Positions 44,517 to 52,430 of a stretch of 64,000 nt of DNA are shown here, in pieces. The notes under the pieces were generated by a model. It had not been told where the DNA came from, did not search any database, and saw only the letters and a list, made by a program, of their open reading frames with translations. Made by a program: the position numbers and the translations under genes. The DNA lies in NCBI RefSeq assembly GCF_002699205.1, contig NZ_PABT01000023.1, positions 1 to 64,000 on the forward strand, in the 5' to 3' direction. Each line of letters starts with the position of its first letter. Position 1 is the stretch's first letter. The stretch is from Allomuricauda sp. (lineage in GTDB: Bacteria > Bacteroidota > Bacteroidia > Flavobacteriales > Flavobacteriaceae).

Positions 44517-45301
44517 TAGGCGAGCTCATTCTTTTTCTCCAATCTTTTTAATTCTCTGAACCTCTCCAATACGCCAAGAGCGTTAAGGTAACATATGGTC
44601 CAACCTTTTTTGCCGTCCAAAAAGCCAAGACGGATGATATAGTGGTTTAAGAATTTCCAAATCGGTTTTACAGTCATTAAAAAATAATTAAAGGACTTTT
44701 CTCTATAAAAATCCTCTTTGGCCTTTAATCGACCATATTTGAGCATTTTTCCTTTATAATCCTCGTAATCTTTATAGCAATAATGAATGAGTTTCTCGTG
44801 AAGGATTCCTGATGTACCGTCAACGACCAAGGTTTCATGTACAATTTTTTTATCTGTAAAATGCGCTTTACTTTTTCTAAAAAGTCTATGGTTTTTGTCG
44901 GTTTGCCAACCACTGTAATTTAGTGGTTTGTCTTGGAACATAAATTTTCTGTAGAACCAATATGCCTCATGGGCATTTGGGTTGTTTATGGTTTCGATAA
45001 TCTCTTTTTGAAGACTTTTGGTGACTACTTCATCTGCATCCAAGAACAGGACCCAATCATTGGAGGATTGTTTGAGTGTAAACGATTTTTGTGCCGTAAA
45101 ATTCTCAAAAGGGTTTTGAATCACCTTTACTTTTGGGTGGTTCAAAAGATACTCATAAGTACCATCGGTACTATAAGAGTCAACTACGATAATTTCATCA
45201 GCAAAGGAAACGGAATCTATACATTTTTCAATGTATCCTATTTCGTTGTAGGTGATGATAAGAGCTGATAATTTTTGTTTTGGGGTACGAAATCCAGCCA
45301 T
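44498..45301 (-). CDS. Glycosyltransferase family 2, WaaE/KdtX-like
   Basis: A 267-residue family 2 enzyme. KLSALIITYNEIGYIEKCI, VDSYSTDGT and the metal motif VLFLDADEVVTKSL (about 81-94) are present; the C-terminal WKFLNHYIIRLGFLDGKKGW fits the WaaE/KdtX lipopolysaccharide-core group. It probably adds glucose or another hexose to LPS core. It is convergent with the GT at 43683 (19-base overlap). Confidence 0.88.
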   Translation of the reverse strand: MAGFRTPKQKLSALIITYNEIGYIEKCIDSVSFADEIIVVDSYSTDGTYEYLLNHPKVKVIQNPFENFTAQKSFTLKQSSNDWVLFLDADEVVTKSLQKEIIETINNPNAHEAYWFYRKFMFQDKPLNYSGWQTDKNHRLFRKSKAHFTDKKIVHETLVVDGTSGILHEKLIHYCYKDYEDYKGKMLKYGRLKAKEDFYREKSFNYFLMTVKPIWKFLNHYIIRLGFLDGKKGWTICYLNALGVLERFRELKRLEKKNELAYYLVMP

Positions 45302-45527
45302 AATTTATTGGTGAAGTGTTTGGTATGTTACAAAACTATAACAAAAAAATAGTGTAAAAATTGTTTGAGCGTTTATTTTTCTTACAACAATCAATAATTA
45401 AAATTCCCTACCTATTTTTTGTTAAAATATCATTTTATTTAAATACTATTCTACTTTTAGATGGGATTAGCGGGGGAGAGTTGCGTGTGATAATAGGTTT
45501 TTTCTTAAAAAAAAGAATTGAATAACC
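45302..45527. other. AT-rich gap between GT2 and glf
   Basis: About 225 bases, strongly AT-rich, upstream of the WaaE-like gene and downstream of glf, both minus strand. No terminator, repeat or small gene was recognised. It would hold the promoter of the GT gene at 44498. Confidence 0.4.
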
Positions 45528-46637
45528 TTAAGAAAACAACTTCTTTGTTTTGGACAAAGCTGCACCAATTACTTGGTGCATATCATAATATTTATACTCG
45601 GCCAATCTACCGCCAAAAATTGTAGTTTCTTTTTTGGCCATTTCTTGATATGCTTTTAACAACGCTGTGTTTTTAGCATCATTTACGGGATAGTAGGGTT
45701 CTTTCTCTGATGAAGCTTCCAAAGGATACTCTTTTGTTATCACTGTGGTTTCTTGCTTCCCAAATTCAAAATGCTTATGCTCTATAATTCTAGTGTACGG
45801 GATTTTGGACTCAGTATAATTAATTACGGCATTTCCTTGGTAATTGGGTGTATCCAGGATCTCATGCTCAAAATCAAGACTCCTATATTCCAGTTTACCA
45901 TGACAATAGTCAAAATATTCATCAATTTTTCCCGTAAACACTGTTTGTTCTGCCAAGTTCGTCAAAGCGGACTTTTCTTTGAAATAATCTACATTGGTCC
46001 TGCATTCTACATTTTTGAGTAGACCATGGATCAATTTGTTGTATCCCCCGATGGGAATTCCTTGATACTTGTCGTTAAAATAGTTGTTGTCATATGTAAA
46101 CCTTAGAGGTAATCTTTTAATGATGAATGCTGGAAGTTCACTTGCCTTCCGTCCCCATTGTTTCTCCGTGTATCCCTTAATCAATTTTGTGTATATATCA
46201 TCTCCAACCAGTTTCAGTGCCTGCTCTTCAAGATTTGAAGGATTGATGTCCTTGTATTTGAGGGTTTGTTTATTAAGAACAGCCTTTGCTTCTTCGGGCG
46301 TTTTCGTGCCCCACAACTGGTAGAAAGTGTTCATGTTGAACGGTAGATTGTATAGTTTGCCCTCAAAATTCGCCAACGGGGAATTAGTATATCGGTTAAA
46401 GGGAACAAAGCTGTTTACATACTCCCAAATGGTTTTGTCGTTGGTATGAAAAATATGGGCCCCATATTTATGAACATTAATACCGTTGATATCCTCACAA
46501 TATGTGTTGCCTCCAAGATGCGGTCGTTTATCAACCACCAAACATTTATTGTTGTGCTTACTTGCTTCATGGGCAAAAACAGCACCGTAAAGACCGGCTC
46601 CAACAATTAAATAATCATATTTGGCATTGTTCTTCAT
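45528..46637 (-). CDS. glf: UDP-galactopyranose mutase
   Basis: A 369-residue flavoenzyme. The N-terminal FAD motif is YLIVGAGLYGAVFAHEA (about 8-24), followed by HLGGNTYCEDI and the conserved HKYGAHIFHTN; a substrate-recognition stretch KGYTEKQWGRKASELP and C-terminal GGRLAEYKYYDMHQVIGAAL are present. It converts UDP-galactopyranose to UDP-galactofuranose. It is divergent from the next gene, a probable galactofuranosyltransferase, with 83 bases between them. Confidence 0.95.
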   Translation of the reverse strand: MKNNAKYDYLIVGAGLYGAVFAHEASKHNNKCLVVDKRPHLGGNTYCEDINGINVHKYGAHIFHTNDKTIWEYVNSFVPFNRYTNSPLANFEGKLYNLPFNMNTFYQLWGTKTPEEAKAVLNKQTLKYKDINPSNLEEQALKLVGDDIYTKLIKGYTEKQWGRKASELPAFIIKRLPLRFTYDNNYFNDKYQGIPIGGYNKLIHGLLKNVECRTNVDYFKEKSALTNLAEQTVFTGKIDEYFDYCHGKLEYRSLDFEHEILDTPNYQGNAVINYTESKIPYTRIIEHKHFEFGKQETTVITKEYPLEASSEKEPYYPVNDAKNTALLKAYQEMAKKETTIFGGRLAEYKYYDMHQVIGAALSKTKKLFS

Positions 46638-46720
46638 TAAGTCGTTATTTTATGCGTTCAAAATGTAGAATCGCAATTTATGGATTAGCTACCTAAAAAG
46701 ATTGAAAAAAACATTGTTCA

Positions 46721-47767
46721 ATGCAAAACACTAAACTATTCTATATTTCTAGAAATTATAAATTTTCCAAAAACGCAGCTTCCAAACCCAAGATGGACTG
46801 TGAAAATGTATTGTCGGAAATAGGGTTTAAAAATCTTGGTTTTCAACAGAGCAATCACGCTAGTTCCGCACTTGGTGCGATCATCAGTTTTTTGGGAATC
46901 ACTAAAGGGTTGATCAGGTTGCCTTTTTCCTCCATCCTTTGTATGCAATACCCGCTAAGTAAATTTTTTAATTATAAAATTGGAATAGCCAAACTAAAAG
47001 GGTGCAAAGTTGTTTTGATTGTTCATGATGTGAAAACTTTGATGGGCAAAAACAAGGATGTAAAAAAAGAGATGAGACGATTTAATAAAGCAGATGTGCT
47101 CATTCTACACAACCAGGTCATGATGCAGTGGTTTGTGGAAAACGGATATAAAGGGAAAATGGTTCCGTTGTATTTGTTCGATTATTTATTGGGTTCTGGT
47201 CAAAATTTACCTGAATCACCTCAAAATACAGGCAAGAATGTGGTTTTTGCAGGAGGCTTGGGTATGGAAAAAAGTGCTTTTCTTTACAAGGTCGATGAGT
47301 TGGAAGAAACGGATTTTATGTTACGGCTTTATGGGAACGGTTATCAAAAGGAAAAAGTCGGAACCAGCACTGTTTTGGATTATCAAGGGGTTTTTGCACC
47401 AGATGAGGTGTTGGATAAATTAAAAGGAAATTTTGGTTTGGTGTGGAACGGAAATGCCATTCATGAATGTGATGGTGCTTTTGGCAAGTACATTCAATAC
47501 AACAATCCACATAAAACTTCCTTATATTTAATGGCAGGGCTTCCTGTGATAGTTTGGGACAAAGCAGCCGTGGCCAAACTAGTAGAACAAGAGCACATCG
47601 GCTTCACTATTTCGTCCTTGGATGAATTGTCAAAAAAAATAAACGGTATTACCCCGGAAAGTTATTCGAAAATGGTTTGTAACGTAAAGGCAATAAGGGA
47701 TAAAATTACCAACGGACACTTTCTAAAAATGGCCGTTGGTAATGCTTTAGAAGAGTTGGGTGAGTAG
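46721..47767 (+). CDS. Glycosyltransferase, probably galactofuranosyl-transferring
   Basis: A 348-residue GT-B-type enzyme resembling WbbI/Gtf3-like transferases: KGCKVVLIVHDVKTLMGKN (about 87-105), NKADVLILHN, FAGGLGMEKSAFLYK, and NNPHKTSLYLMAGLPVIVWD (about 265-284). WbbI transfers galactofuranose. Divergence from glf, which makes UDP-galactofuranose, supports the same sugar here. No signal peptide; it probably works at the inner face of the membrane on a lipid-linked acceptor. The specificity is inference. Confidence 0.72.
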   Translation: MQNTKLFYISRNYKFSKNAASKPKMDCENVLSEIGFKNLGFQQSNHASSALGAIISFLGITKGLIRLPFSSILCMQYPLSKFFNYKIGIAKLKGCKVVLIVHDVKTLMGKNKDVKKEMRRFNKADVLILHNQVMMQWFVENGYKGKMVPLYLFDYLLGSGQNLPESPQNTGKNVVFAGGLGMEKSAFLYKVDELEETDFMLRLYGNGYQKEKVGTSTVLDYQGVFAPDEVLDKLKGNFGLVWNGNAIHECDGAFGKYIQYNNPHKTSLYLMAGLPVIVWDKAAVAKLVEQEHIGFTISSLDELSKKINGITPESYSKMVCNVKAIRDKITNGHFLKMAVGNALEELGE

Positions 47768-48583
47768 CTATACCGCTACATTATGTTCGCGCAAAGCGTT
47801 GTTCAATGAAGTTTTCTTGTCAGTACTTTCCTTTCTTTTCCCAATAATCAAAGCACACGGAACTTGGTAATCACCGGCAGGGAATTTTTTGGTATAACTT
47901 CCAGGGATAACAACGGACCTTGCAGGTACACGACCCTTTAGTTCAATGGGTTCATTTCCTGTTACATCAATAATTTTGGTGGATGCCGTCAAAACCACAT
48001 TGGCACCTAAAACGGCCTCTTTTTCCACTCGTACACCTTCAACAACAATACATCTGGAGCCTATAAACGCGTTATCTTCAATTATAACAGGAGCTGCTTG
48101 CAAGGGTTCCAAAACACCACCGATACCTACACCACCGCTTAAGTGTACATTTTTTCCAATTTGTGCACAGCTTCCTACCGTGGCCCAGGTATCCACCATG
48201 GAGCCCTCATCCACATAAGCGCCAATGTTCACATAACTGGGCATCAAAATGGTCCCTTTGGAGATATAGGCTCCGTGCCTTGCCACGGCATGGGGAACCA
48301 CACGAACACCTTTCTCTTTGTATCCTCTTTTCAAGGGGATTTTGTCGTGATATTCAAAAATACCCGCCTCAAGAACTTCCATTTTTTGGATGGGGAAATA
48401 TAGAACCACTGCCTTTTTTACCCATTCGTTGATCTGCCAACCATCTTCCGAAGGTTCTGCACATCGCAGCTCACCAAGGTCTATAAGGTCTATAACTTCG
48501 CGTATGGCGACTTGTGTTTTTTCATCTTCCAATAATTCTCTATTGTCCCACGCTTTTTCAATTAGCGATCTTAATCCTGTCAT
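47768..48583 (-). CDS. dapD: Tetrahydrodipicolinate N-succinyltransferase
   Basis: A 271-residue left-handed beta-helix acyltransferase. I take the ATG at 48583 (MTGLRSLIEKAWDNRELLED) over the one at 48616, since MT-x-LRSLIE is the usual N-terminus. Hexapeptide repeats include VVPHAVARHGAYI, GVLEPLQAAPVIIED and FIGSRCIVVEGVRV. It succinylates tetrahydrodipicolinate in the diaminopimelate/lysine pathway. It is convergent with the GT gene and ends one base after it. Confidence 0.96.
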   Translation of the reverse strand: MTGLRSLIEKAWDNRELLEDEKTQVAIREVIDLIDLGELRCAEPSEDGWQINEWVKKAVVLYFPIQKMEVLEAGIFEYHDKIPLKRGYKEKGVRVVPHAVARHGAYISKGTILMPSYVNIGAYVDEGSMVDTWATVGSCAQIGKNVHLSGGVGIGGVLEPLQAAPVIIEDNAFIGSRCIVVEGVRVEKEAVLGANVVLTASTKIIDVTGNEPIELKGRVPARSVVIPGSYTKKFPAGDYQVPCALIIGKRKESTDKKTSLNNALREHNVAV

Positions 48584-48662
48584 TTTTCTTAAAGTTTTGA
48601 CAAAGATAAGCCCCAAGTCACAATTATAGTTCCCATTTTTAAGGGCATAACATTTTTAAGGT

Positions 48663-48670
48663 TATTTTTG
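48663..48670 (+). promoter_or_regulatory. Promoter -7 box of the ruvX unit
   Basis: TATTTTTG matches TAnnTTTG and lies 13 bases before the TTG start of ruvX. Confidence 0.4.
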
Positions 48671-48683
48671 CCAAAAAAATATT

Positions 48684-49094
48684 TTGGCGAGAATTTTGGC
48701 TTTGGATTATGGAAAGGTGCGGACTGGGATAGCTGTCACGGATGAGCTTCAGTTGATAGCATCGGGATTGTCCACGATTGAGACCAAAAAATTATTGCCT
48801 TTTTTGGAAGAATATACCAAAAAGGAATCTGTAGAACTCTTTGTGGTGGGATTGCCCAAACAAATGGACAATACCGAATCTGAATCCGAAGTGCTGATAA
48901 AAGGATTTTTGAATAAGTTGAAAGCCAAATTCCCATCCATTCCAGTAGAGCGTCAGGATGAGCGGTTCACTTCAAAAATGGCGGTACAATCCATGTTGGA
49001 TAGTGGAATGAAGAAAAAGAAAAGAAGGGACAAGGCCCTAGTTGATGAAATAAGTGCCACCTTGATTTTACAGGCATACCTAAATAGATTTTGA
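48684..49094 (+). CDS. ruvX: Holliday-junction resolvase-like YqgF
   Basis: A 136-residue YqgF/RuvX nuclease. LALDYGKVRTGIAVTD (about 5-20) holds the DxG-x-x-R-x-G signature; QDERFTSKMA (about 91-100) and the acidic DEISATLIL complete the RNase-H-like site. The family processes Holliday-junction-like structures and the 5' end of 16S rRNA. The start is TTG, because MARILALDYGKVR is the usual N-terminus. It begins the unit ruvX-def-DUF5606 (4 and 56 base gaps). Confidence 0.93.
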   Translation: MARILALDYGKVRTGIAVTDELQLIASGLSTIETKKLLPFLEEYTKKESVELFVVGLPKQMDNTESESEVLIKGFLNKLKAKFPSIPVERQDERFTSKMAVQSMLDSGMKKKKRRDKALVDEISATLILQAYLNRF

Positions 49095-49098
49095 TTTT

Positions 49099-49689
49099 AT
49101 GATATTACCCATAGTAGCGTACGGAGATCCTGTGTTGCGTAAAATGGCAAAGGATATTACACCGGAATATCCAAAACTCGATGAGTTGATAACAAACATG
49201 TGGGAGACGATGTACAATGCCCATGGCGTTGGTTTGGCCGCCCCGCAAGTGGGCCTTTCCATACGGATGTTTATGGTGGATACAACCCCATTTTCCGATG
49301 ATGAGGATTTGAGCAAAGAGGAACAAGAAAAACTCAATGGTTTTAAGAAAGTCTTTATCAATGCCAAGATTGAGGAAGAAAGTGGAAAAGAATGGGACTT
49401 TAACGAGGGTTGCTTGAGCATTCCCGACATTCGAGAAGATGTCAAACGCAAACCAGAAATCACCATTAGTTATCTGGATGAGGATTTTAAACCACATACC
49501 GAAAAATATGATGGCCTTTTGGCGAGAGTGATCCAGCACGAATATGACCACATTCAGGGGATTTTATTTACCGATAAGCTTTCATCCCTAAAAAAACGTC
49601 TGCTAAAAAGTCGTTTGGAAAAGATTTCCAAAGGAAGGATAAATGTGGACTACAAAATGAGATTTCCCAATATCAAAAAAGGACGTTAA
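49099..49689 (+). CDS. def: Peptide deformylase
   Basis: A 196-residue deformylase. All three motifs are present: GVGLAAPQVG (about 43-52), EGCLSIP (about 116-122, with the metal cysteine) and HEYDHIQG (about 156-163). It removes the formyl group from nascent proteins. Placed between ruvX and the DUF5606 gene, an order common in Flavobacteriaceae. Confidence 0.97.
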   Translation: MILPIVAYGDPVLRKMAKDITPEYPKLDELITNMWETMYNAHGVGLAAPQVGLSIRMFMVDTTPFSDDEDLSKEEQEKLNGFKKVFINAKIEEESGKEWDFNEGCLSIPDIREDVKRKPEITISYLDEDFKPHTEKYDGLLARVIQHEYDHIQGILFTDKLSSLKKRLLKSRLEKISKGRINVDYKMRFPNIKKGR

Positions 49690-49715
49690 AAAAATCGCTA
49701 TTTGCGATAAAAACA

Positions 49716-49723
49716 TATTTTTG
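49716..49723 (+). promoter_or_regulatory. Promoter -7 box of the DUF5606 gene
   Basis: TATTTTTG, 22 bases before the start. A short inverted repeat ATCGC/GCGAT (49694-49698, 49704-49708) precedes it. Confidence 0.4.
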
Positions 49724-49745
49724 CGCCCATAAAATTATAATTTGA

Positions 49746-50192
49746 ATGGCATTAGACAAGATTTTATCTATAGGAGGTAAACCAGGACTTTACAGATTAT
49801 TGACCCAAACCAGGGGCGGCTTTGTTGGAGAATCCCTTTTGGACGGCAAACGTGTTACCGTTGGTTTAAGAAGCAATGTTAGCGTGTTGTCCGAAATAGC
49901 CATTTACACCTTGGAAGAGGAAGTACCGTTAAAAGAGGTTTTTCAAAAAATCAAGGAAAAGGAAGGCGGTAAAAAAACGTCGATAAGTCACAAGGCTGAA
50001 AAAATCGAGTTGGAAGAATATTTCTTTGAAGTACTTCCCAACTATGATGAAGACAGGGTGTACGCTAGCGACATCAAAAAAATCATTCAGTGGTACAACA
50101 TCCTTATCGACAATAACATCACCGATTTTGTTGAGGTTGAAGAAGAAAAGGAAGTCGAAGAATCTACTGTGGCTTCCGAAGAGGAAGAATAA
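49746..50192 (+). CDS. DUF5606-family protein
   Basis: A 148-residue protein with MALDKILSIGGKPGLYRLLT at the start, FVGESLLDGKRVTVGLRSNV (about 27-46) and a helical part; a very acidic C-terminus (about 130-148) is typical. The family is restricted largely to Bacteroidota and its function is unknown, though its place next to def and mazG is conserved in relatives (recalled). Ends 3 bases before the convergent GH20 gene. Confidence 0.85.
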   Translation: MALDKILSIGGKPGLYRLLTQTRGGFVGESLLDGKRVTVGLRSNVSVLSEIAIYTLEEEVPLKEVFQKIKEKEGGKKTSISHKAEKIELEEYFFEVLPNYDEDRVYASDIKKIIQWYNILIDNNITDFVEVEEEKEVEESTVASEEEE

Positions 50193-50195
50193 GTA

Positions 50196-51770
50196 CTAGT
50201 CTTTTTTCCAATCAACCAATTTTGTTGGGTAATAATTGATTTGCATGGCCTTTAGGTACGGAACCTGTGCCGCAAGGCGTTCCCTGTACCCTTCCCAATC
50301 AAGGTGTTCGCTGGGGGACCATCCCAATTCGGCATAGCCGATAAGACGGGGGAATGCCAAATATTCCAATTCGGAACTGTTGCTAATGGTCTCCGACCAA
50401 AGAGGGGCCTCAATACCTAATATACTTTCTTTGGGAAGTCCCTCCACATATGTTTCGGGGTTCCATTTATAACCCACATCAACGGGAATATACCCTGCCC
50501 AGTGCAACCCATACTCCGAAATGGAATCGTACTGCATGTCCAAGTATGCTTTCTTTGCGGGGGAAATGATAATTTTTGAGCCATTTTCCGCTGCTTTAAG
50601 TGCATTTTTCGGCTCGTTCCAAAGTTGTGCAATCGAATTTGAGCTTATATTCGCTTGGGCAATCTCGTTCCAACCAATCATTCTTTTACCGTGTTTTTGC
50701 ACGATTTTTTCCACCTTTTCCACAAAATGGATATAATCACTCTTTTTGGTCACGTGGCTTTCATCACCCCCAATATGAAAATAAGGGCCAGGGGTCATAG
50801 CCGCAATTTCCCCGATCACATCGTCCAAAAAGCTGTAAACTGTGTCTTTTCGAGCATCAAAAGTGCTGAAACCAACGCGGGTGCCCGTGTACGGTTTTAT
50901 TTCTTTTCCATTGCCGTTTAAAAAGGGATAGCTCACAGAAGCAGCATTGGTATGGCCGGGCATATCAATTTCTGGAACAATGGTGATATGTCTGTCAGCG
51001 GCATAGGCCACCAAATCCTTATATTGTTCCTGAGTATAAAAACCGCCCTTGCCACCACCAACCTCGGTAGCACCACCAACTTCGGTAAGCTTGGGCCAAG
51101 ATTTGATTTCAATACGCCATCCTTGGTCGTCAGATAAGTGCAAATGCAGGACGTTGAATTTATAATATGCCAAGGCATCAATATATTTTTTTACTTCTTC
51201 AACAGTAAAGAAATGTCGCGCTACGTCCAACATTGAACCACGGTATCCAAATTTTGGACCATCCAATATCTTGCCCGTGGGAATCACCCATAGCGGATGG
51301 TCTGTCAAGGTGTCGTTACTCGTTTCGGGAATAAGCTGTCTCAGTGTTTGGATACCTCTAAATGCTCCGGCAGCCGTTTTGGCGTTCAAAAAAATGGAGT
51401 CTTTTTTGATGTAGAGCTGATATGATTCCGGGTTGTCCAATGCTACGCTATCCGATTGGTTGATATAAATCAAACGATCTGATTGATTTTCGGTTGAAGA
51501 GTTTACACCAATATCAAGCCCTGTTTTTTTCTTGATATGCTCGGATAAAAACACCCCCACTTTTTCAAATTCGGAGTCTGTTCCAGAAGTATAGATTACT
51601 GTATTTGCATCTAGACCAAAAGCACTTCCCGTGGAAATGGTTTTAATGGGTTTTGGGATCAACGGAGCTTTGGCAAGGTCGGTTTTGGGAAAATTGATTT
51701 CCTCTTTTTTGTCTTGGCAAGACGCCAAACAGATAACTGCAACGAAAAGTAGGATTGATCTGTAAATCAC
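50196..51770 (-). CDS. Beta-N-acetylhexosaminidase, GH20
   Basis: A 524-residue GH20 enzyme, a lipoprotein by its signal (MIYRSILLFVAVICLASC, cysteine C18). The catalytic pair lies in YFHIGGDESHVTK (D and E, about 313-325). N-terminal GH20b-like domain (about 25-150) followed by the TIM barrel (GYRGSMLDVARHFFTVEEV, then LHLHLSDDQGWRIEI). It releases terminal N-acetylglucosamine or galactosamine from glycans such as chitin or glycoprotein. Part of a three-gene minus-strand unit with an SGNH esterase and a GH3 glucosidase. Confidence 0.95.
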   Translation of the reverse strand: MIYRSILLFVAVICLASCQDKKEEINFPKTDLAKAPLIPKPIKTISTGSAFGLDANTVIYTSGTDSEFEKVGVFLSEHIKKKTGLDIGVNSSTENQSDRLIYINQSDSVALDNPESYQLYIKKDSIFLNAKTAAGAFRGIQTLRQLIPETSNDTLTDHPLWVIPTGKILDGPKFGYRGSMLDVARHFFTVEEVKKYIDALAYYKFNVLHLHLSDDQGWRIEIKSWPKLTEVGGATEVGGGKGGFYTQEQYKDLVAYAADRHITIVPEIDMPGHTNAASVSYPFLNGNGKEIKPYTGTRVGFSTFDARKDTVYSFLDDVIGEIAAMTPGPYFHIGGDESHVTKKSDYIHFVEKVEKIVQKHGKRMIGWNEIAQANISSNSIAQLWNEPKNALKAAENGSKIIISPAKKAYLDMQYDSISEYGLHWAGYIPVDVGYKWNPETYVEGLPKESILGIEAPLWSETISNSSELEYLAFPRLIGYAELGWSPSEHLDWEGYRERLAAQVPYLKAMQINYYPTKLVDWKKD

Positions 51771-51782
51771 TTTTGTTTGGTT

Positions 51783-52424
51783 TTAGTCCATATAATTTTT
51801 GATGACATCGTACCAGATGTCGTAGCCCTTGGAGTTCATGTGAAGCCCGTCTTCAATAAAAATGTCCTGTCTTACCTTTCTTTTGTCCAACATGGGATAC
51901 CAAACATCAACATAATCAATTCCTTTGGTTTCGGATGCCAGTTTGTGCAGTTTACGATTCAAACGTCGATACCTCCCTCTAAATTTCCACCTTGAAATAC
52001 TGGGTTTGGCCGAAATCAATACAATCTCCATGTCCGGTTTTTTTTGTTGCAATGTATCGATGATGTTTTGGGCTATTTGTATGATTTTCCTAGGTCTTTT
52101 CTTGGCGAAAACATCATTGTCCCCCTCATAGATAAAAACTTTTACAGGATTGTAGTTCAATATCAATTCATCAAGATAATGCTGTAAATCCGAAAATTGT
52201 GAGCCACCAAAACCAGTGTTTAAGACCTGGTGATCTGGAAAACGTTCTTGGACATCTTTCCATAATCGAATACTGGAACTTCCCGTAAAAACAATGGTTT
52301 TCTTGGAACTGTCCCAAATGGAATCATTTATTTCCTGTATCTGCTTTACCTCTTTGTCAAAAGGCAACTGAGCCTGTAAGGAGGTTGATAGTGTAAAAAG
52401 TAATACGATGAGATATCGGGTCAT
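51783..52424 (-). CDS. SGNH/GDSL-family esterase
   Basis: A 213-residue secreted protein (signal MTRYLIVLLFTLSTSLQA) of the SGNH hydrolase fold: block I FTGSSSIRLW with the nucleophile serine, block II NTGFGGSQ, block III YEGDND and block V DGLHMNSKGYDIW with D and H of the triad. It probably removes acetyl groups from sugars. It lies 12 bases upstream of the GH20 gene and 6 downstream of GH3 in the same transcript. Confidence 0.93.
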   Translation of the reverse strand: MTRYLIVLLFTLSTSLQAQLPFDKEVKQIQEINDSIWDSSKKTIVFTGSSSIRLWKDVQERFPDHQVLNTGFGGSQFSDLQHYLDELILNYNPVKVFIYEGDNDVFAKKRPRKIIQIAQNIIDTLQQKKPDMEIVLISAKPSISRWKFRGRYRRLNRKLHKLASETKGIDYVDVWYPMLDKRKVRQDIFIEDGLHMNSKGYDIWYDVIKNYMD

Positions 52425-52430
52425 GCCGGT

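Noticed and set aside
49694..49708. ATCGC/GCGAT hairpin as a terminator of def
   Set aside because: Only 5 bp, no T-run, and it lies next to the DUF5606 promoter box.
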